DNA from: UBA987 sp002292105
GTDB lineage: Bacteria; Bacteroidota; Bacteroidia; NS11-12g; UBA9320
Assembly: GCA_943846675.1 (NCBI GenBank)
Contig: OX044357.1
Span: 3,002,832-3,066,831 of the forward strand
Direction: 5' to 3'
DNA length: 64,000 bases
Shown here: positions 1 to 9,551 of the stretch, in pieces
Layout of the letters: the number at the start of each line of letters is the position of its first letter
Numbering within the stretch: position 1 is the stretch's first letter
Program-made: the position numbers and the translations under genes
The notes under the pieces: generated by a model
What the model was told of the DNA's origin: nothing
Seen by the model: only the letters and a program-made list of their open reading frames with translations
Database searches by the model: none

Positions 1-87
1 TATGTTCTTCGACACCGATTGGTGAAAAACTACAAAGCTGAAGCTGAAGGTATCTCTGTAGAAGATATCATCGGAAAGCTATTGTAA
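1..87 (+). CDS. MoxR-family AAA+ ATPase, C-terminal end only
   Basis: Only the last 28 codons are in the window, ending in TAA at 85-87; the gene starts upstream. The tail contains RHRLVKNYKAEAEGIS, which matches the lid-domain ending typical of MoxR ATPases, chaperone-like AAA+ proteins usually encoded beside DUF58 and von Willebrand-domain genes. The next gene is convergent, so nothing more can be said about the operon. The assignment rests on this short tail alone. Confidence 0.55.
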   Translation, partial: YVLRHRLVKNYKAEAEGISVEDIIGKLL

Positions 88-160
88 TCGGCAACTGCTT
101 ACAACCCGATTCTATTAAACCAATCGTTTAAACAAGCAACAGCTATGCTGTTTTGTTGGC

Positions 161-1531
161 CTATTTCAAGGTTTTTACCCAAAGCTTAACGCCTTTCTTC
201 GCATTTGCTTTTGCAAAGTCTCTGGCCTCTTGCTTAAAGTAGTATTTCCCTAAATGTACATAGTATGTGCCGCTTTTGTCGTAATACATATACGGACTAA
301 ACCCTTTATTTACTAGAGAATTGAAATACCTTGTGGCGTTCACCTCTTCAGAAAACGAACCAGCTACTACAATGAAGTTACCAGAACCGGCTTGCTCTCC
401 AGCAGACTTTCCAGAGCCATCCGCAGTTTTAGTAGGGGTACTTTTTGCTACCTCCACTTTTTGAACAACATATACCGTATCTACTTCTCGTTTCTTTGTT
501 TCTACTCGCGCCAGTTGATTTTCTAAATCTTCAATCTTTTTGTCCTGACTCTTCATGTCCGAAGCATGTTTGTTAGCCATCTCGCTTTTCAGGCGATTCA
601 TCTCTTCTTGCGTTGCCTTGTCATCACGTTTCTGACCCAAATCAATACCAACCATCACCTCATGGCTTCCGCCTAATGCTTGGCTATAATCTCCTGTAGA
701 CCAATCATACGAATAGCCAAACTTTAGTTTTTCGGCAATACGCAAACCAGCCATGGCCGTTACACCATACCCATCTCGGTATGCTGCGCCTAACCAACCT
801 TTATTCACCCAATCAGCGACTAAGTTTATATCGAATTGCCCGGGAGCATTCTTTGTGTTTTTAAGCAACAACATGGGTTGCACTTTAAAATCGTCGCTTG
901 CCCAAATGTCGTATGAAGTCATAACCATAATGTGGTTTTGAAGATCTAACATTAATGAAGACTGCTGTAAATCTGTATACTCTTGACTGCTTCCTAAGAA
1001 TTGTGGAACTGAAAGTCCAAATTGAAAATTCCCAAGTTTCAAGTTTGCGCCAATAGACGCATCAATAACAGCACCTGGTCTTGCATTTAGTAACCGTAAA
1101 GCCGGATCATTTGGATCGTTTGAAATAATATTCTCCGTATTAAATCGATTACTTAATACACCCAAGGCAAAACCAAGAGACAGTTTATTTTCATCGCTTA
1201 GAGCGATGTTATACGCATAATTACCATACACACTGTTTTGTGTTTGTAGCATGGTTGCATCATTTATCAAATACAGCCCTAGCCCAACCTTGCCGTCATT
1301 AACCTGACCACTAACCGTGGCCCCTGCAGTTTGAAATCCATCTAACCCCGTATATTGGTTTCTTCCGAACAATGAGGCTTGCGTGCTTCCCTCGTGGCCC
1401 GTCATGGCCGGGTTATAAATAAATTTATTGAAATAGTACTGCGAGTAAAGCGGTACTTGCTGTGCGTAAACGTTAGCCGATGTAATAATTAAGGCTAACA
1501 AAGCGTAAAGTTTCATGTTAAGATTTTTCAT
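161..1531 (-). CDS. PorP/SprF-like T9SS outer-membrane protein with C-terminal SPOR domain
   Basis: A 456-residue protein. Residues 1-23 are a signal peptide ending VYAQ, and the next ~280 residues show the PorP/SprF pattern (QYYFNKFIYNPAMTGHEG near the N-terminus, alternating beta-strands). Members of this family are outer-membrane beta-barrels that work with T9SS, usually next to the surface protein they serve. Here the gene starts 4 bp after the stop of a large type B sorting-domain protein, so the two are probably one operon and a functional pair. After the barrel come a charged coiled coil (about 303-350) and a SPOR-like domain (about 385-456, GNFIVVAGSFSEEVNA), which in other proteins binds denuded peptidoglycan. 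This makes it about 120 residues longer than usual. Met6 (at 1516) is an alternative start. Confidence 0.85.
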   Translation of the reverse strand: MKNLNMKLYALLALIITSANVYAQQVPLYSQYYFNKFIYNPAMTGHEGSTQASLFGRNQYTGLDGFQTAGATVSGQVNDGKVGLGLYLINDATMLQTQNSVYGNYAYNIALSDENKLSLGFALGVLSNRFNTENIISNDPNDPALRLLNARPGAVIDASIGANLKLGNFQFGLSVPQFLGSSQEYTDLQQSSLMLDLQNHIMVMTSYDIWASDDFKVQPMLLLKNTKNAPGQFDINLVADWVNKGWLGAAYRDGYGVTAMAGLRIAEKLKFGYSYDWSTGDYSQALGGSHEVMVGIDLGQKRDDKATQEEMNRLKSEMANKHASDMKSQDKKIEDLENQLARVETKKREVDTVYVVQKVEVAKSTPTKTADGSGKSAGEQAGSGNFIVVAGSFSEEVNATRYFNSLVNKGFSPYMYYDKSGTYYVHLGKYYFKQEARDFAKANAKKGVKLWVKTLK

Positions 1532-1535
1532 TTTG

Positions 1536-4500
1536 TTATCTAATTATTTGCATTGGTCCTTTTAAAGTATCGTAAAACAAGCTTCCTTCTATGATGTAAA
1601 TGTAGACACCATCAGGCAACGGTTCACCTTCGTAGGTGCCTGCCCAATCGTGCTGGTAATCGTTGGAGCTAAATACCGTTTTACCCCACCTATTGACGAC
1701 ACTCACTTTGGTATTACCAATATCAGGCACTTCGGATAAGTCCCATACATCGTTAAATCCGTCGGCGTTTGGTGTTAATATATTTGGCACTTTTATAAAC
1801 TCTGGAACATCGACATTGACGATTGCCGTATCTTGGTCGGTACATCCAGTGCCGTTTGTAACTGTTAGCACATAAGTTGTTGTTTCTTGCGGCGATGCAG
1901 TTGGGTTTGAGCTTGTTGCGTCGTCTAGCGATGTTGCAGGAGACCATAAATAATCTCCACCACCAGAACCTTGTAGAACTGTGGTTTTGCCAAACTTAAT
2001 CGATACGTCTGCTCCCGCATTTGCAGTAGGGGAAGGGGCAAGTGCCATGGCTACAGAATCAGTAGCAAAACAATTGTTACCGTTGTATCCCGTTACAACA
2101 TAGGTTTGCGCTTGACTTGCTTGAATGGCTTGGGTTGTCGCGCCTGTATTCCAAACATAACTATCCAAACCAGCTGACGCTGATATCTGAGCTGTGTCTC
2201 CCGCACAAATGGTAAAATCACTTGATGGGGTTATGGACATTCGAACCGTATCACCGTGGAATAAAGTTTTGGTCAATGAGTCATTACACCCATAGGTGGT
2301 TACGATGACCAACTTTACATCGTAGCTACCTGTTGTATCAAAATTGTGAACCACGCTTCCTGTATTATATGTGTCGCCATCTATAGACCACGTATAAGAC
2401 TCAATATCATTTGGTCTAGGTACGCTGCTTGTATCAGTAAACTGACAAGCTTGCGGGAAACAATTCATTACTTCATCAAATCCCACATTTGGCTTACCAT
2501 AAACCGAAAGTGTTTTATAAACCGTATCCCGATCACCAGAATCTGATGATATATAGAACATCACGGTGTAATCACCGGCGGTGCGATAGGCATAAGTCGG
2601 ATTTGCTACAGACGAGGTATCACTGGTTGTTGATGTATCCCCGAAGTCCCATCCGTAGGTAATAATATTTCCAGTTAATGCGGTCGAGTTGTTTTTAAAA
2701 CTTACAGGATCACCGGCACAAGCCGTTAAAGCATCGAATGCAGCGATCAAATCACTTTTACCCAAACGGTTTTGACCATTTTTAGAATTTGCCAAGGCAA
2801 CATGGCTCAATTCGGTATTAGGCATTGTACTTTGTATAAAACCATTACCATCGGCTGAACCAACACCCCCAATGCTCCACCATTCGCCGTTTCGAACAGT
2901 AGCCATTCGCAAAGTTGCTGCTTCACCTGCTTCGTCGTCCGTGCCAAATACAGAATATGCGCCGCGATACTTGATTTCATCATGTGGCAGCATGTTGCTT
3001 GACGTTACGCTCCAATAATGAACGTCCGACACATGTGATATCCCGTTTGACACTGGAAGATTCGGTGTAATACCTTGTTCGAGCGAAACCAAGATTTTAT
3101 CCCAGTTTCCTATTGAACTATTGGCTAGATATATGGCTAGAGGTCGTGCCCCAAAAGCCGTCCCGACAGGGAACATGATAGAATCTGTATTATTAGATTG
3201 GACCACAATTTCCAAAGGTCCGTCAACATAACTCGCACCTGGAGCTAAAACCGATTTGTTGGCAGGAGTAATAAGAATTTCACCCACCGATACAAGTCCG
3301 CTTCTTGTGTTTAAACGACCAGCGTTTAGTTGTAAACCGTTGGTCACCGTTAACGTGTCATATATAAATACTTGCTTGCTCGATGCGTCTACTGTAAGCG
3401 TTGATGCCTCGTTAGGTCCATACATGTGCATATGCAATTGCTTGTCGGCAACTAAATCTTCTGCACCCATGATTTGGGTCACCCGGATATGATCATCATC
3501 GACTGATGTTTCAATTCCTCGTCTTATAAAACTGTTACCGTCAACACCTGAAACGTATACATTGTCCGCATGAAAAGTCACAAATCCGAATGACTCGTCG
3601 TCCATGTAGTGTTTGATTTGATTCTCTACATCAAAGTTTGACATAATTGTATTTGACCCTCCTGTGTTCCCATCAAAAACACACTTGGTTGCGTCGACAG
3701 GGTCTGTATTTATTACTGCCGTATTGGCCCAATCCAATTGGATATAATAACTAACAAGACGTTCAAATGCGGTATTGTTTGGACGCAGCGCAACATTCCC
3801 GGCTGCCAATATGCCCTTTACACAATCTTGTATCAAGCAATTGCTTATATCAAATATGGTTGCCGTAGAATCTGCAAAAATCTCTACTGCCGATTGGCTT
3901 GCTTCGCTGATTAATCCAAATTCCATGGAAATACTATCGGTTCTTGACTGCTCAAACGCCGAAATACTCATCAAACCAACATTACAACTGCGCATCGTAT
4001 CATATGCCGAAGACTTGACAGGTAAATCAACATTAAACAAGAAGATTCCATTTTCGTAATTATCAATGTTGTTATTCCGTAACTCCAAATTCGATGTGCC
4101 AACACATTCTCTTACCGATATACCTTGGAAAGCGAGTGAACCTGCGTTTGCTGAATTGAATACGTTCGATTCAACATACAAGTTTGATGCGTTATTATTT
4201 ATCCCGTTAAACTGTAATGCTATGTTTCGTACATGAACTGTATTTTTTTGAATAACAAAAGGTCTTGTACTAGCTGTTGTAAAGTCATACACATAAATCC
4301 CATTATTTACGTTGTCAATGCGGTTTTCTAATACATCTGCGTAAAACCCATTTCCACAAGTTATGGCGGTAGACTCGTCGCTAAAATTATTAAACATGTT
4401 ATAGGCAAAGGCACAATTTCGATTCGGTGAATTAACGTTACCAAGTGCTTCAATACCACTTGCGTTCATATTCAGAATTCGGTTGTTAAGTATTCCAACG

Positions 4501-5018
4501 CCATTGTATTCCCCTAAACAGATAATACCGTAAGAAAAATCTACATCTGCACCATTTACATCGTTTCCTGAATTCACATTTGGATTATCTCCATTAACTG
4601 TAAACCCACTAAATATTACACCACTCATCGTTATGTTTACCATAGAATTAATTCCATTCGCTGGTTCACTTAACTCCGTTATATCTGGCATAATTATACT
4701 TTCTGGATTTCTTGAGTCCGTACCACTTATGCCATGGTTTGCCCCCAATACAACAATTGATTTATCAATCAGAATTGCTCCGAAATATTCACCATCCGAC
4801 ACCCTTAGTGTGTCTAAATCGTTTGCCATCATTAAACCCACTTGGATAGTTGCTAAAGGACCGATTCCTCCTCCGTCATCAGTGGCACTCATTCCGTCGT
4901 AGGAATCATCACCAATATTGGCGTTTACATACCAAGTTTGTTGGGCAAATAAAATTTGAAAGCTAAACAGTAGACAAACTGTTAAGCATAAACGTAGTTG
5001 TTGGTTGAATTTCAGCAT
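1536..5018 (-). CDS. Large secreted beta-helix/PKD protein with T9SS type B sorting domain
   Basis: An 1160-residue protein with a signal peptide (1-25, ending ILFAQ). Residues ~28-600 are rich in short Asn-punctuated turns typical of a right-handed parallel beta-helix (pectate-lyase-like). Two PKD-like domains follow (WDFGDTS at about 790; a second around 880-950), then Ig-like linker sequence. The end is the gliding-motility-associated type B domain: PNILTPNADGFNDVW, then RWGKTVF and DGVYIYII. Type B proteins are exported by T9SS and held at or shed from the surface. The PorP/SprF-like gene immediately downstream supports a secreted adhesin-like role; the ligand is unknown. Confidence 0.85.
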   Translation of the reverse strand: MLKFNQQLRLCLTVCLLFSFQILFAQQTWYVNANIGDDSYDGMSATDDGGGIGPLATIQVGLMMANDLDTLRVSDGEYFGAILIDKSIVVLGANHGISGTDSRNPESIIMPDITELSEPANGINSMVNITMSGVIFSGFTVNGDNPNVNSGNDVNGADVDFSYGIICLGEYNGVGILNNRILNMNASGIEALGNVNSPNRNCAFAYNMFNNFSDESTAITCGNGFYADVLENRIDNVNNGIYVYDFTTASTRPFVIQKNTVHVRNIALQFNGINNNASNLYVESNVFNSANAGSLAFQGISVRECVGTSNLELRNNNIDNYENGIFLFNVDLPVKSSAYDTMRSCNVGLMSISAFEQSRTDSISMEFGLISEASQSAVEIFADSTATIFDISNCLIQDCVKGILAAGNVALRPNNTAFERLVSYYIQLDWANTAVINTDPVDATKCVFDGNTGGSNTIMSNFDVENQIKHYMDDESFGFVTFHADNVYVSGVDGNSFIRRGIETSVDDDHIRVTQIMGAEDLVADKQLHMHMYGPNEASTLTVDASSKQVFIYDTLTVTNGLQLNAGRLNTRSGLVSVGEILITPANKSVLAPGASYVDGPLEIVVQSNNTDSIMFPVGTAFGARPLAIYLANSSIGNWDKILVSLEQGITPNLPVSNGISHVSDVHYWSVTSSNMLPHDEIKYRGAYSVFGTDDEAGEAATLRMATVRNGEWWSIGGVGSADGNGFIQSTMPNTELSHVALANSKNGQNRLGKSDLIAAFDALTACAGDPVSFKNNSTALTGNIITYGWDFGDTSTTSDTSSVANPTYAYRTAGDYTVMFYISSDSGDRDTVYKTLSVYGKPNVGFDEVMNCFPQACQFTDTSSVPRPNDIESYTWSIDGDTYNTGSVVHNFDTTGSYDVKLVIVTTYGCNDSLTKTLFHGDTVRMSITPSSDFTICAGDTAQISASAGLDSYVWNTGATTQAIQASQAQTYVVTGYNGNNCFATDSVAMALAPSPTANAGADVSIKFGKTTVLQGSGGGDYLWSPATSLDDATSSNPTASPQETTTYVLTVTNGTGCTDQDTAIVNVDVPEFIKVPNILTPNADGFNDVWDLSEVPDIGNTKVSVVNRWGKTVFSSNDYQHDWAGTYEGEPLPDGVYIYIIEGSLFYDTLKGPMQIIR

Positions 5019-5059
5019 ATTCTGATACTTTGTTACCGTTTCGTAAAAGAAACATTGCC

Positions 5060-5067
5060 CAAAGTTA
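5060..5067 (-). promoter_or_regulatory. Bacteroidota -7 promoter box for the type B surface protein
   Basis: On the minus strand this reads TAACTTTG, an exact fit to TAnnTTTG, about 40 nt upstream of the ATG at 5018. No other start lies between, so it probably drives the surface protein/PorP pair. Confidence 0.55.
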
Positions 5068-5072
5068 GTTTA

Positions 5073-5092
5073 AAATCAGAACATTCTGATTT
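5073..5092. promoter_or_regulatory. Perfect 9-bp-arm palindrome overlapping the -33 region
   Basis: AAATCAGAA, a 2-bp spacer CA, then TTCTGATTT. It sits just upstream of the -7 box at 5060-5067, where the -33 element should be. This is the geometry of an operator for a dimeric repressor or activator. No regulator gene is adjacent, and the function is inferred from position and symmetry only. Confidence 0.35.
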
Positions 5093-5165
5093 GGGTATTC
5101 AACGTTAACCTGTTTATAAGTGTTTGTTATCTGATAGGGAAATGTACTAAGCGCTAGAAACTCCG

Positions 5166-6044
5166 CTACATGGTGGCTACCAAGCTTTTTAATTTCTCTC
5201 TAACTTTAGGTAATATTGGATATAGAGGTTCGCGCATGGTCGTTCCACAAATACCTAATGACTCTAATACGCACTTAATTCCACCTGGATTTCCATCTTC
5301 GAAGATGGCATTTATCATCGGTAAAAGTCGGTAATGGAGGTATCGAGCATTTTCGAAATTACTGTCTAATGCGTAGCGCACCATTTGACTGAATTCTTTT
5401 GGATAAGCATTTCCGATAACAGATATAACCCCAGCCATACCCAACGATATGAACGGTAGCGTATAGTTGTCGTCGCCAGAAATAACTAGAAAATCATCTG
5501 ACTTATTCTTTAACAACTGCATATTGTGATCGAAGTCACCTGATGCCTCTTTCACCGCAACGATGTTTTCGTGTTCAGACAGCTTTAGGATGGTGTCCAC
5601 GTGCATCATCGAACCCGTTCTTCCCGGAACATTGTATAATATTATTGGGGCCTTAGCCTCATCAGCCAGTTTGGTATAGTGGTTCACTATACCCGCTTGG
5701 TTTGGTTTGTTGTAATAAGGGTTTGCTGAAAGGATGCCATCTACACCGTCATAATTAAAGCCTTTGGCCCGCTCGATTACTGCTTTGGTGTTATTTCCAC
5801 CGATTCCAAAAACAACAGGAACACGTCCTTCATTTACTTCTTGAATCGTTTCAAGGACTCTTTGTTGCTCGAAGTCTGTAATTGTTGGGTTTTCGCCTGT
5901 TGTACCCATCACTACTAGATAATGCACACCATTTGAAATCAAATGCTCTGTAAGCTTTTTTAAACTTTCAAAATCAACCTCGAAATTTTCTAAAAATGGC
6001 GTAACCATTGCGACGCCTGTTCCTCTAAACTTGTCCATTTCCAA
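5166..6044 (-). CDS. dapA: 4-hydroxy-tetrahydrodipicolinate synthase
   Basis: A 292-residue cytosolic TIM-barrel lyase that condenses pyruvate with aspartate semialdehyde, the first committed step toward diaminopimelate and lysine. Visible family features are GTTGEN at residues 47-52, YNVPGRTG with the catalytic Tyr at 137, and VAVKEASGD with the Schiff-base Lys at 165. Length is normal. The start overlaps the 3' end of the preceding gene by 20 nt, which suggests translational coupling; Met3 (6038) is an alternative start that would still overlap. It is the last gene of a minus-strand ligA - DUF6913-like - dapA group. Confidence 0.95.
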   Translation of the reverse strand: MEMDKFRGTGVAMVTPFLENFEVDFESLKKLTEHLISNGVHYLVVMGTTGENPTITDFEQQRVLETIQEVNEGRVPVVFGIGGNNTKAVIERAKGFNYDGVDGILSANPYYNKPNQAGIVNHYTKLADEAKAPIILYNVPGRTGSMMHVDTILKLSEHENIVAVKEASGDFDHNMQLLKNKSDDFLVISGDDNYTLPFISLGMAGVISVIGNAYPKEFSQMVRYALDSNFENARYLHYRLLPMINAIFEDGNPGGIKCVLESLGICGTTMREPLYPILPKVREKLKSLVATM

Positions 6045-6567
6045 AATTCTTTAAGTAGATGAGCACTTCATCTGTGAATTGCATTAAATCATCGTTTGTT
6101 GCTTTAAGCATTAAGTCGAAGCAAAAGTCGTACGTCTCCCAATGAGGACCTACCCTAAACTTTGCTTCAGACAAGGCGCTTATGCCTAGCAAAGGTAAGC
6201 ATGAAGAAGAGTACAAATTGAGTAAATAATCAAATTTTTCTGTTGTAAATCTCACAAATTCGGATTTGTGTGGGCTTTTGAAAAAGTCCAAATGCTTATT
6301 ACAGAAATAGTCCGAATTTGCGTTAGGAATCAAATAGTCATCTAGCTCTTTAGAGTCGAAATAACCAAAACAGACCAGTCGCAAACGATTATCTACACAA
6401 AAGTCAGAAACCTTTTTCAGCAATTTTTCCTTATTCTCGTCGTCAGCGCGATACAGAACGGCCAACCTTCCTGCCTGTCTAATGGGTGTAAAAACGCGCT
6501 CAGCAACTACCTTGGCACTTTCACGCCTAATTCGCCACCGTCTATATGTCGTCGTGATATTAGCCAT
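6025..6567 (-). CDS. DUF6913-like conserved hypothetical protein
   Basis: A 180-residue soluble protein without signal peptide or membrane segment. The N-terminus is basic (RRWRIRRESAK). The rest resembles a small conserved Bacteroidota family that I recall as DUF6913, commonly found beside dapA. It overlaps ligA upstream by 8 nt and dapA downstream by 20 nt, so the three genes are likely co-transcribed. No catalytic motif is visible and its function is unknown. The operon context (DNA ligase and lysine/peptidoglycan precursor synthesis) does not point to a specific job. Confidence 0.75.
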   Translation of the reverse strand: MANITTTYRRWRIRRESAKVVAERVFTPIRQAGRLAVLYRADDENKEKLLKKVSDFCVDNRLRLVCFGYFDSKELDDYLIPNANSDYFCNKHLDFFKSPHKSEFVRFTTEKFDYLLNLYSSSCLPLLGISALSEAKFRVGPHWETYDFCFDLMLKATNDDLMQFTDEVLIYLKNFGNGQV

Positions 6568-8602
6568 TGATCATCTCTATAAACGCCGCCTCCGATATAA
6601 CTTTAACGCCCAATTTCTCTGCTTTAGCAAGTTTAGCTGGGCCCATATTGTCTCCGGCCAACACAAAGCTAGTTTTTGCTGAAATAGAACCCACATTCTG
6701 ACCGCCATGTTTTTCGATCTCCGCTTTTAATTCATTTCTACTGTACTTTTCAAAAACCCCAGAAACAACAATTTTTAAACCCTCTAAACTTGTCGACACA
6801 AGTGCATCATTTTCTGCCTGTTGCATCTGCAAACCTGATTGTTTTAATCCTTCAACCATCAACTGGTTTACTGGATTGGAAAAAAACTCAACCACGCTTT
6901 GTCCAATTTTTTCCCCAATTTCTTCCACGGCAACAAGGTCATCCAGCGTAGCTTGTTCAACGGCCTCAATGGTCTTAAAGTGGTTCGCTAATTTTTTAGC
7001 AACCGTCGACCCAACAAAACGAATGCCGATACCATATAAAACTCGATCAAAAGTTATTTCTTTAGATGCATGAATACCCTCAATAATTTTTTGAGCCGAT
7101 TTTTCGCGTAAACTTATCAATCGAGTCTCTCCAGTTTCCTCGTTGGTTACCGACTTTGACAGCCCGTTTAATCCCTCGAAAGTCAACGTAAACAAATCAG
7201 CGGGTGTAGACAATATGCCCGCGTCGTAAAGCATGCCAATTTTTCCCTCCCCTAAACTGTCTATATTCAACGCCTTACGGCTTATAAAATGCTCAATTCT
7301 ACCCTTAATTTGAGGTGGACATCCCAATTCATTTGGACAATAATGTGCCGCCTCCCCTTCTTTTCTGGTTAACTCCGTTTCACATTCAGGGCAAGTATGG
7401 ATAAATACGGTTTGTACAGATTCAGCAGGCCTTTCGTCTACGTTTACACCAACAATTTTAGGGATGATCTCGCCTCCCTTTTCCACGTATACTGTGTCTC
7501 CAACCCTTACATCGAGTTCTTGAATGACATCGGCATTGTGCAAACTTGCTCGTTTGACCGTTGTACCTAACAATTGTACAGGAGACAAATTTGCCACTGG
7601 TGTAACAGCACCCGTTCGACCCACTTGATAGCTAATCGATTCTAACACCGTACTTGCTCGTTCCGTTTCAAATTTATACGCGATTGCCCATCGAGGAGAT
7701 TTTGCCGTGAAACCCAAATCATGTTGCTGATTAAAGTCGTTGACTTTTATGACAATACCATCGATATCGTAGGATAAGGTCTTTCTTTTAACGTCCCAAT
7801 GTTCGATAAAACGCCAAACCCCTTCAATATCTGCCTTTATCTTCATATCCCCATTCACAGGAAGACCCCAGGACTTGGCCTTTAACAAAGCGCCATTGTG
7901 GGATTTAAACTCTTTTTCATCACCAATGACCTGATATAGATAGACATCTAGCGGTCGTTTGGCAACCTCAGATTGTTCCTGCATTTTGATCGTACCCGCA
8001 GCACTGTTTCTAGGATTTGCAAAAGGCTTATCGCCTAAAGCTATTCGGTCCGCATTCATCTTGTCAAATGCTTTTCGGTGCATAAATATTTCCCCGCGTA
8101 CTTCCACTTCAGCTGGGTACGTGCCAATAAGCTGTTGTGGGATGCTTCTAATTGTTTGGACATTTACAGTAACATCATCGCCTTGTACGCCATCTCCACG
8201 CGTCAGCGCCCTTACCATTTTGCCATTTTCGTACTTAATCCCGATCGCTAAGCCGTCAAACTTTAATTCACATGTGTATTCATAACCTTCGCCAATGAGC
8301 TTCTTTATCCTATTATCAAAGTCAAATAACTCCTCTTTGCTATACGTGTTCCCTAACGATAACATAGGAACTTCGTGTTTCACGGTATTAAAATCTTTGG
8401 TCACAGCTCCACCAACAACTGAAGTTGGAGAGTTCGGTTGCTTATAGCTTGGATATGCCAATTCCAACGCCTCAAGCTCCTTTAATTGTTGATCGAATTC
8501 ACGATCAGAAATCGTTGGCATAGCCAACACATAATAATTGTAATTATGTTGTTTTAAAGATTCAGTTAACTGAATTATGGTGTTTTGTATCTCTTGAGAC
8601 AT
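6560..8602 (-). CDS. ligA: NAD-dependent DNA ligase LigA
   Basis: Joins nicks in DNA using NAD+ and is essential for Okazaki-fragment sealing. From Met MSQEIQ (8602) the protein is 680 residues, a normal LigA length. The adenylation motif is CELKFDG with the nucleophile Lys at 114. An OB fold, a four-Cys zinc finger (CPEC and CPNELGC), helix-hairpin-helix repeats and a C-terminal BRCT domain (about 600-680, LKIVVSGVFEKYSRNELK) follow. An in-frame Met seven codons upstream (8623) lies inside the promoter box, so 8602 is preferred. Confidence 0.97.
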   Translation of the reverse strand: MSQEIQNTIIQLTESLKQHNYNYYVLAMPTISDREFDQQLKELEALELAYPSYKQPNSPTSVVGGAVTKDFNTVKHEVPMLSLGNTYSKEELFDFDNRIKKLIGEGYEYTCELKFDGLAIGIKYENGKMVRALTRGDGVQGDDVTVNVQTIRSIPQQLIGTYPAEVEVRGEIFMHRKAFDKMNADRIALGDKPFANPRNSAAGTIKMQEQSEVAKRPLDVYLYQVIGDEKEFKSHNGALLKAKSWGLPVNGDMKIKADIEGVWRFIEHWDVKRKTLSYDIDGIVIKVNDFNQQHDLGFTAKSPRWAIAYKFETERASTVLESISYQVGRTGAVTPVANLSPVQLLGTTVKRASLHNADVIQELDVRVGDTVYVEKGGEIIPKIVGVNVDERPAESVQTVFIHTCPECETELTRKEGEAAHYCPNELGCPPQIKGRIEHFISRKALNIDSLGEGKIGMLYDAGILSTPADLFTLTFEGLNGLSKSVTNEETGETRLISLREKSAQKIIEGIHASKEITFDRVLYGIGIRFVGSTVAKKLANHFKTIEAVEQATLDDLVAVEEIGEKIGQSVVEFFSNPVNQLMVEGLKQSGLQMQQAENDALVSTSLEGLKIVVSGVFEKYSRNELKAEIEKHGGQNVGSISAKTSFVLAGDNMGPAKLAKAEKLGVKVISEAAFIEMING

Positions 8603-8616
8603 TGTTATCAATGTGA

Positions 8617-8624
8617 ATCTCAAA
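8617..8624 (-). promoter_or_regulatory. Bacteroidota -7 promoter box for ligA
   Basis: Minus strand TACTTTTG, fitting TAnnTTTG, 15 nt upstream of the chosen ligA ATG. It supports the start at 8602 and a short leader. The rest of the ligA group probably depends on it. Confidence 0.5.
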
Positions 8625-8668
8625 AGTATAAAAATCCCTAAGACAAGTTGGGGCGATTCTTGGAATAA

Positions 8669-9541
8669 TTAATGAAAGCCGCCGGCCTGAAACTCCCTAG
8701 AAAGATTAAAACCAAAATGAATATTTCCTTTTGACCATTTATTGGTGGTTTGCGTTATGGCCGCTTGTTCAAACGTGCCCGTTGCATTTGTTAAGTGTAG
8801 CTGAAAAGTGTGCCACCCTGTATTGATGTCAATTCCAATTGATAAAGGATCTACAAACTGATCTGATATTTGATTTGGCGCAACCCAGAAATACTCAATG
8901 TTTAAGGTAATGGAGGGAAGAATCTTCTTTTTAAAACCAATACCCATCGAGAATACGTCATTGTTATACTTACTCGAATCAATCAAATTATGATGAATGA
9001 CGGTAGGCATAATCTGTGCGGAAAATCCATTGTTAAACTTACGTGCCACTACAAGTTGGTGCAAGTACCCGATGCGTGAACTAAAATAATTTGTACGCCC
9101 TTGAGGCGCTTTTTCAGTGTTCATGGTGATACCAGCAATGTATGCCGCACTGATTGGCATATTACCGTTTTCTTCTATTTGACTTAAAAACTTGTACTTG
9201 GCAAAACCGTCTACCGTTTTCTGAAAAGTACTTCGGCCTATACCCAAGGTTATTTTATCTGTAATACCATGATCAAAACTTAAACGCATGGCCGCGTTGT
9301 CTAACCCAAAGAAATTGTCATACCCTTCAGAAACATCTCCGAATCTGTGATTAATTCTAAAATCGAGGACCTTCTTTTCGATTGATTCCGTCGTATGGCT
9401 ATTGACTATTCTACTGCTGTAAAAAGTTTTTTGGGCATATACCACCGGCTCATCCAGCAAACCAGCCAATTCGTCATCATCTTGTGCTTGAGAAACAGTA
9501 ACCACAAGTAATGCAAAAAGTATACATATTAGTTTATTCAT
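8669..9541 (-). CDS. DUF5777-like outer-membrane beta-barrel protein
   Basis: A 290-residue protein from the Met at 9541 (MNKLICILFALLVV), followed by a signal peptide cut after SQAQ. The body is built of amphipathic strands with the motif LGIGRSTFQKTVDGFAKYKF, as in the DUF5777 family of Bacteroidota. Its gene follows two c-type cytochrome lipoprotein genes with a 10-bp gap, a combination that often belongs to electron transfer or metal-related surface complexes. A membrane-pore or scaffold role is inferred from context only. Confidence 0.75.
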   Translation of the reverse strand: MNKLICILFALLVVTVSQAQDDDELAGLLDEPVVYAQKTFYSSRIVNSHTTESIEKKVLDFRINHRFGDVSEGYDNFFGLDNAAMRLSFDHGITDKITLGIGRSTFQKTVDGFAKYKFLSQIEENGNMPISAAYIAGITMNTEKAPQGRTNYFSSRIGYLHQLVVARKFNNGFSAQIMPTVIHHNLIDSSKYNNDVFSMGIGFKKKILPSITLNIEYFWVAPNQISDQFVDPLSIGIDINTGWHTFQLHLTNATGTFEQAAITQTTNKWSKGNIHFGFNLSREFQAGGFH

Positions 9542-9551
9542 TTCGCGATTT

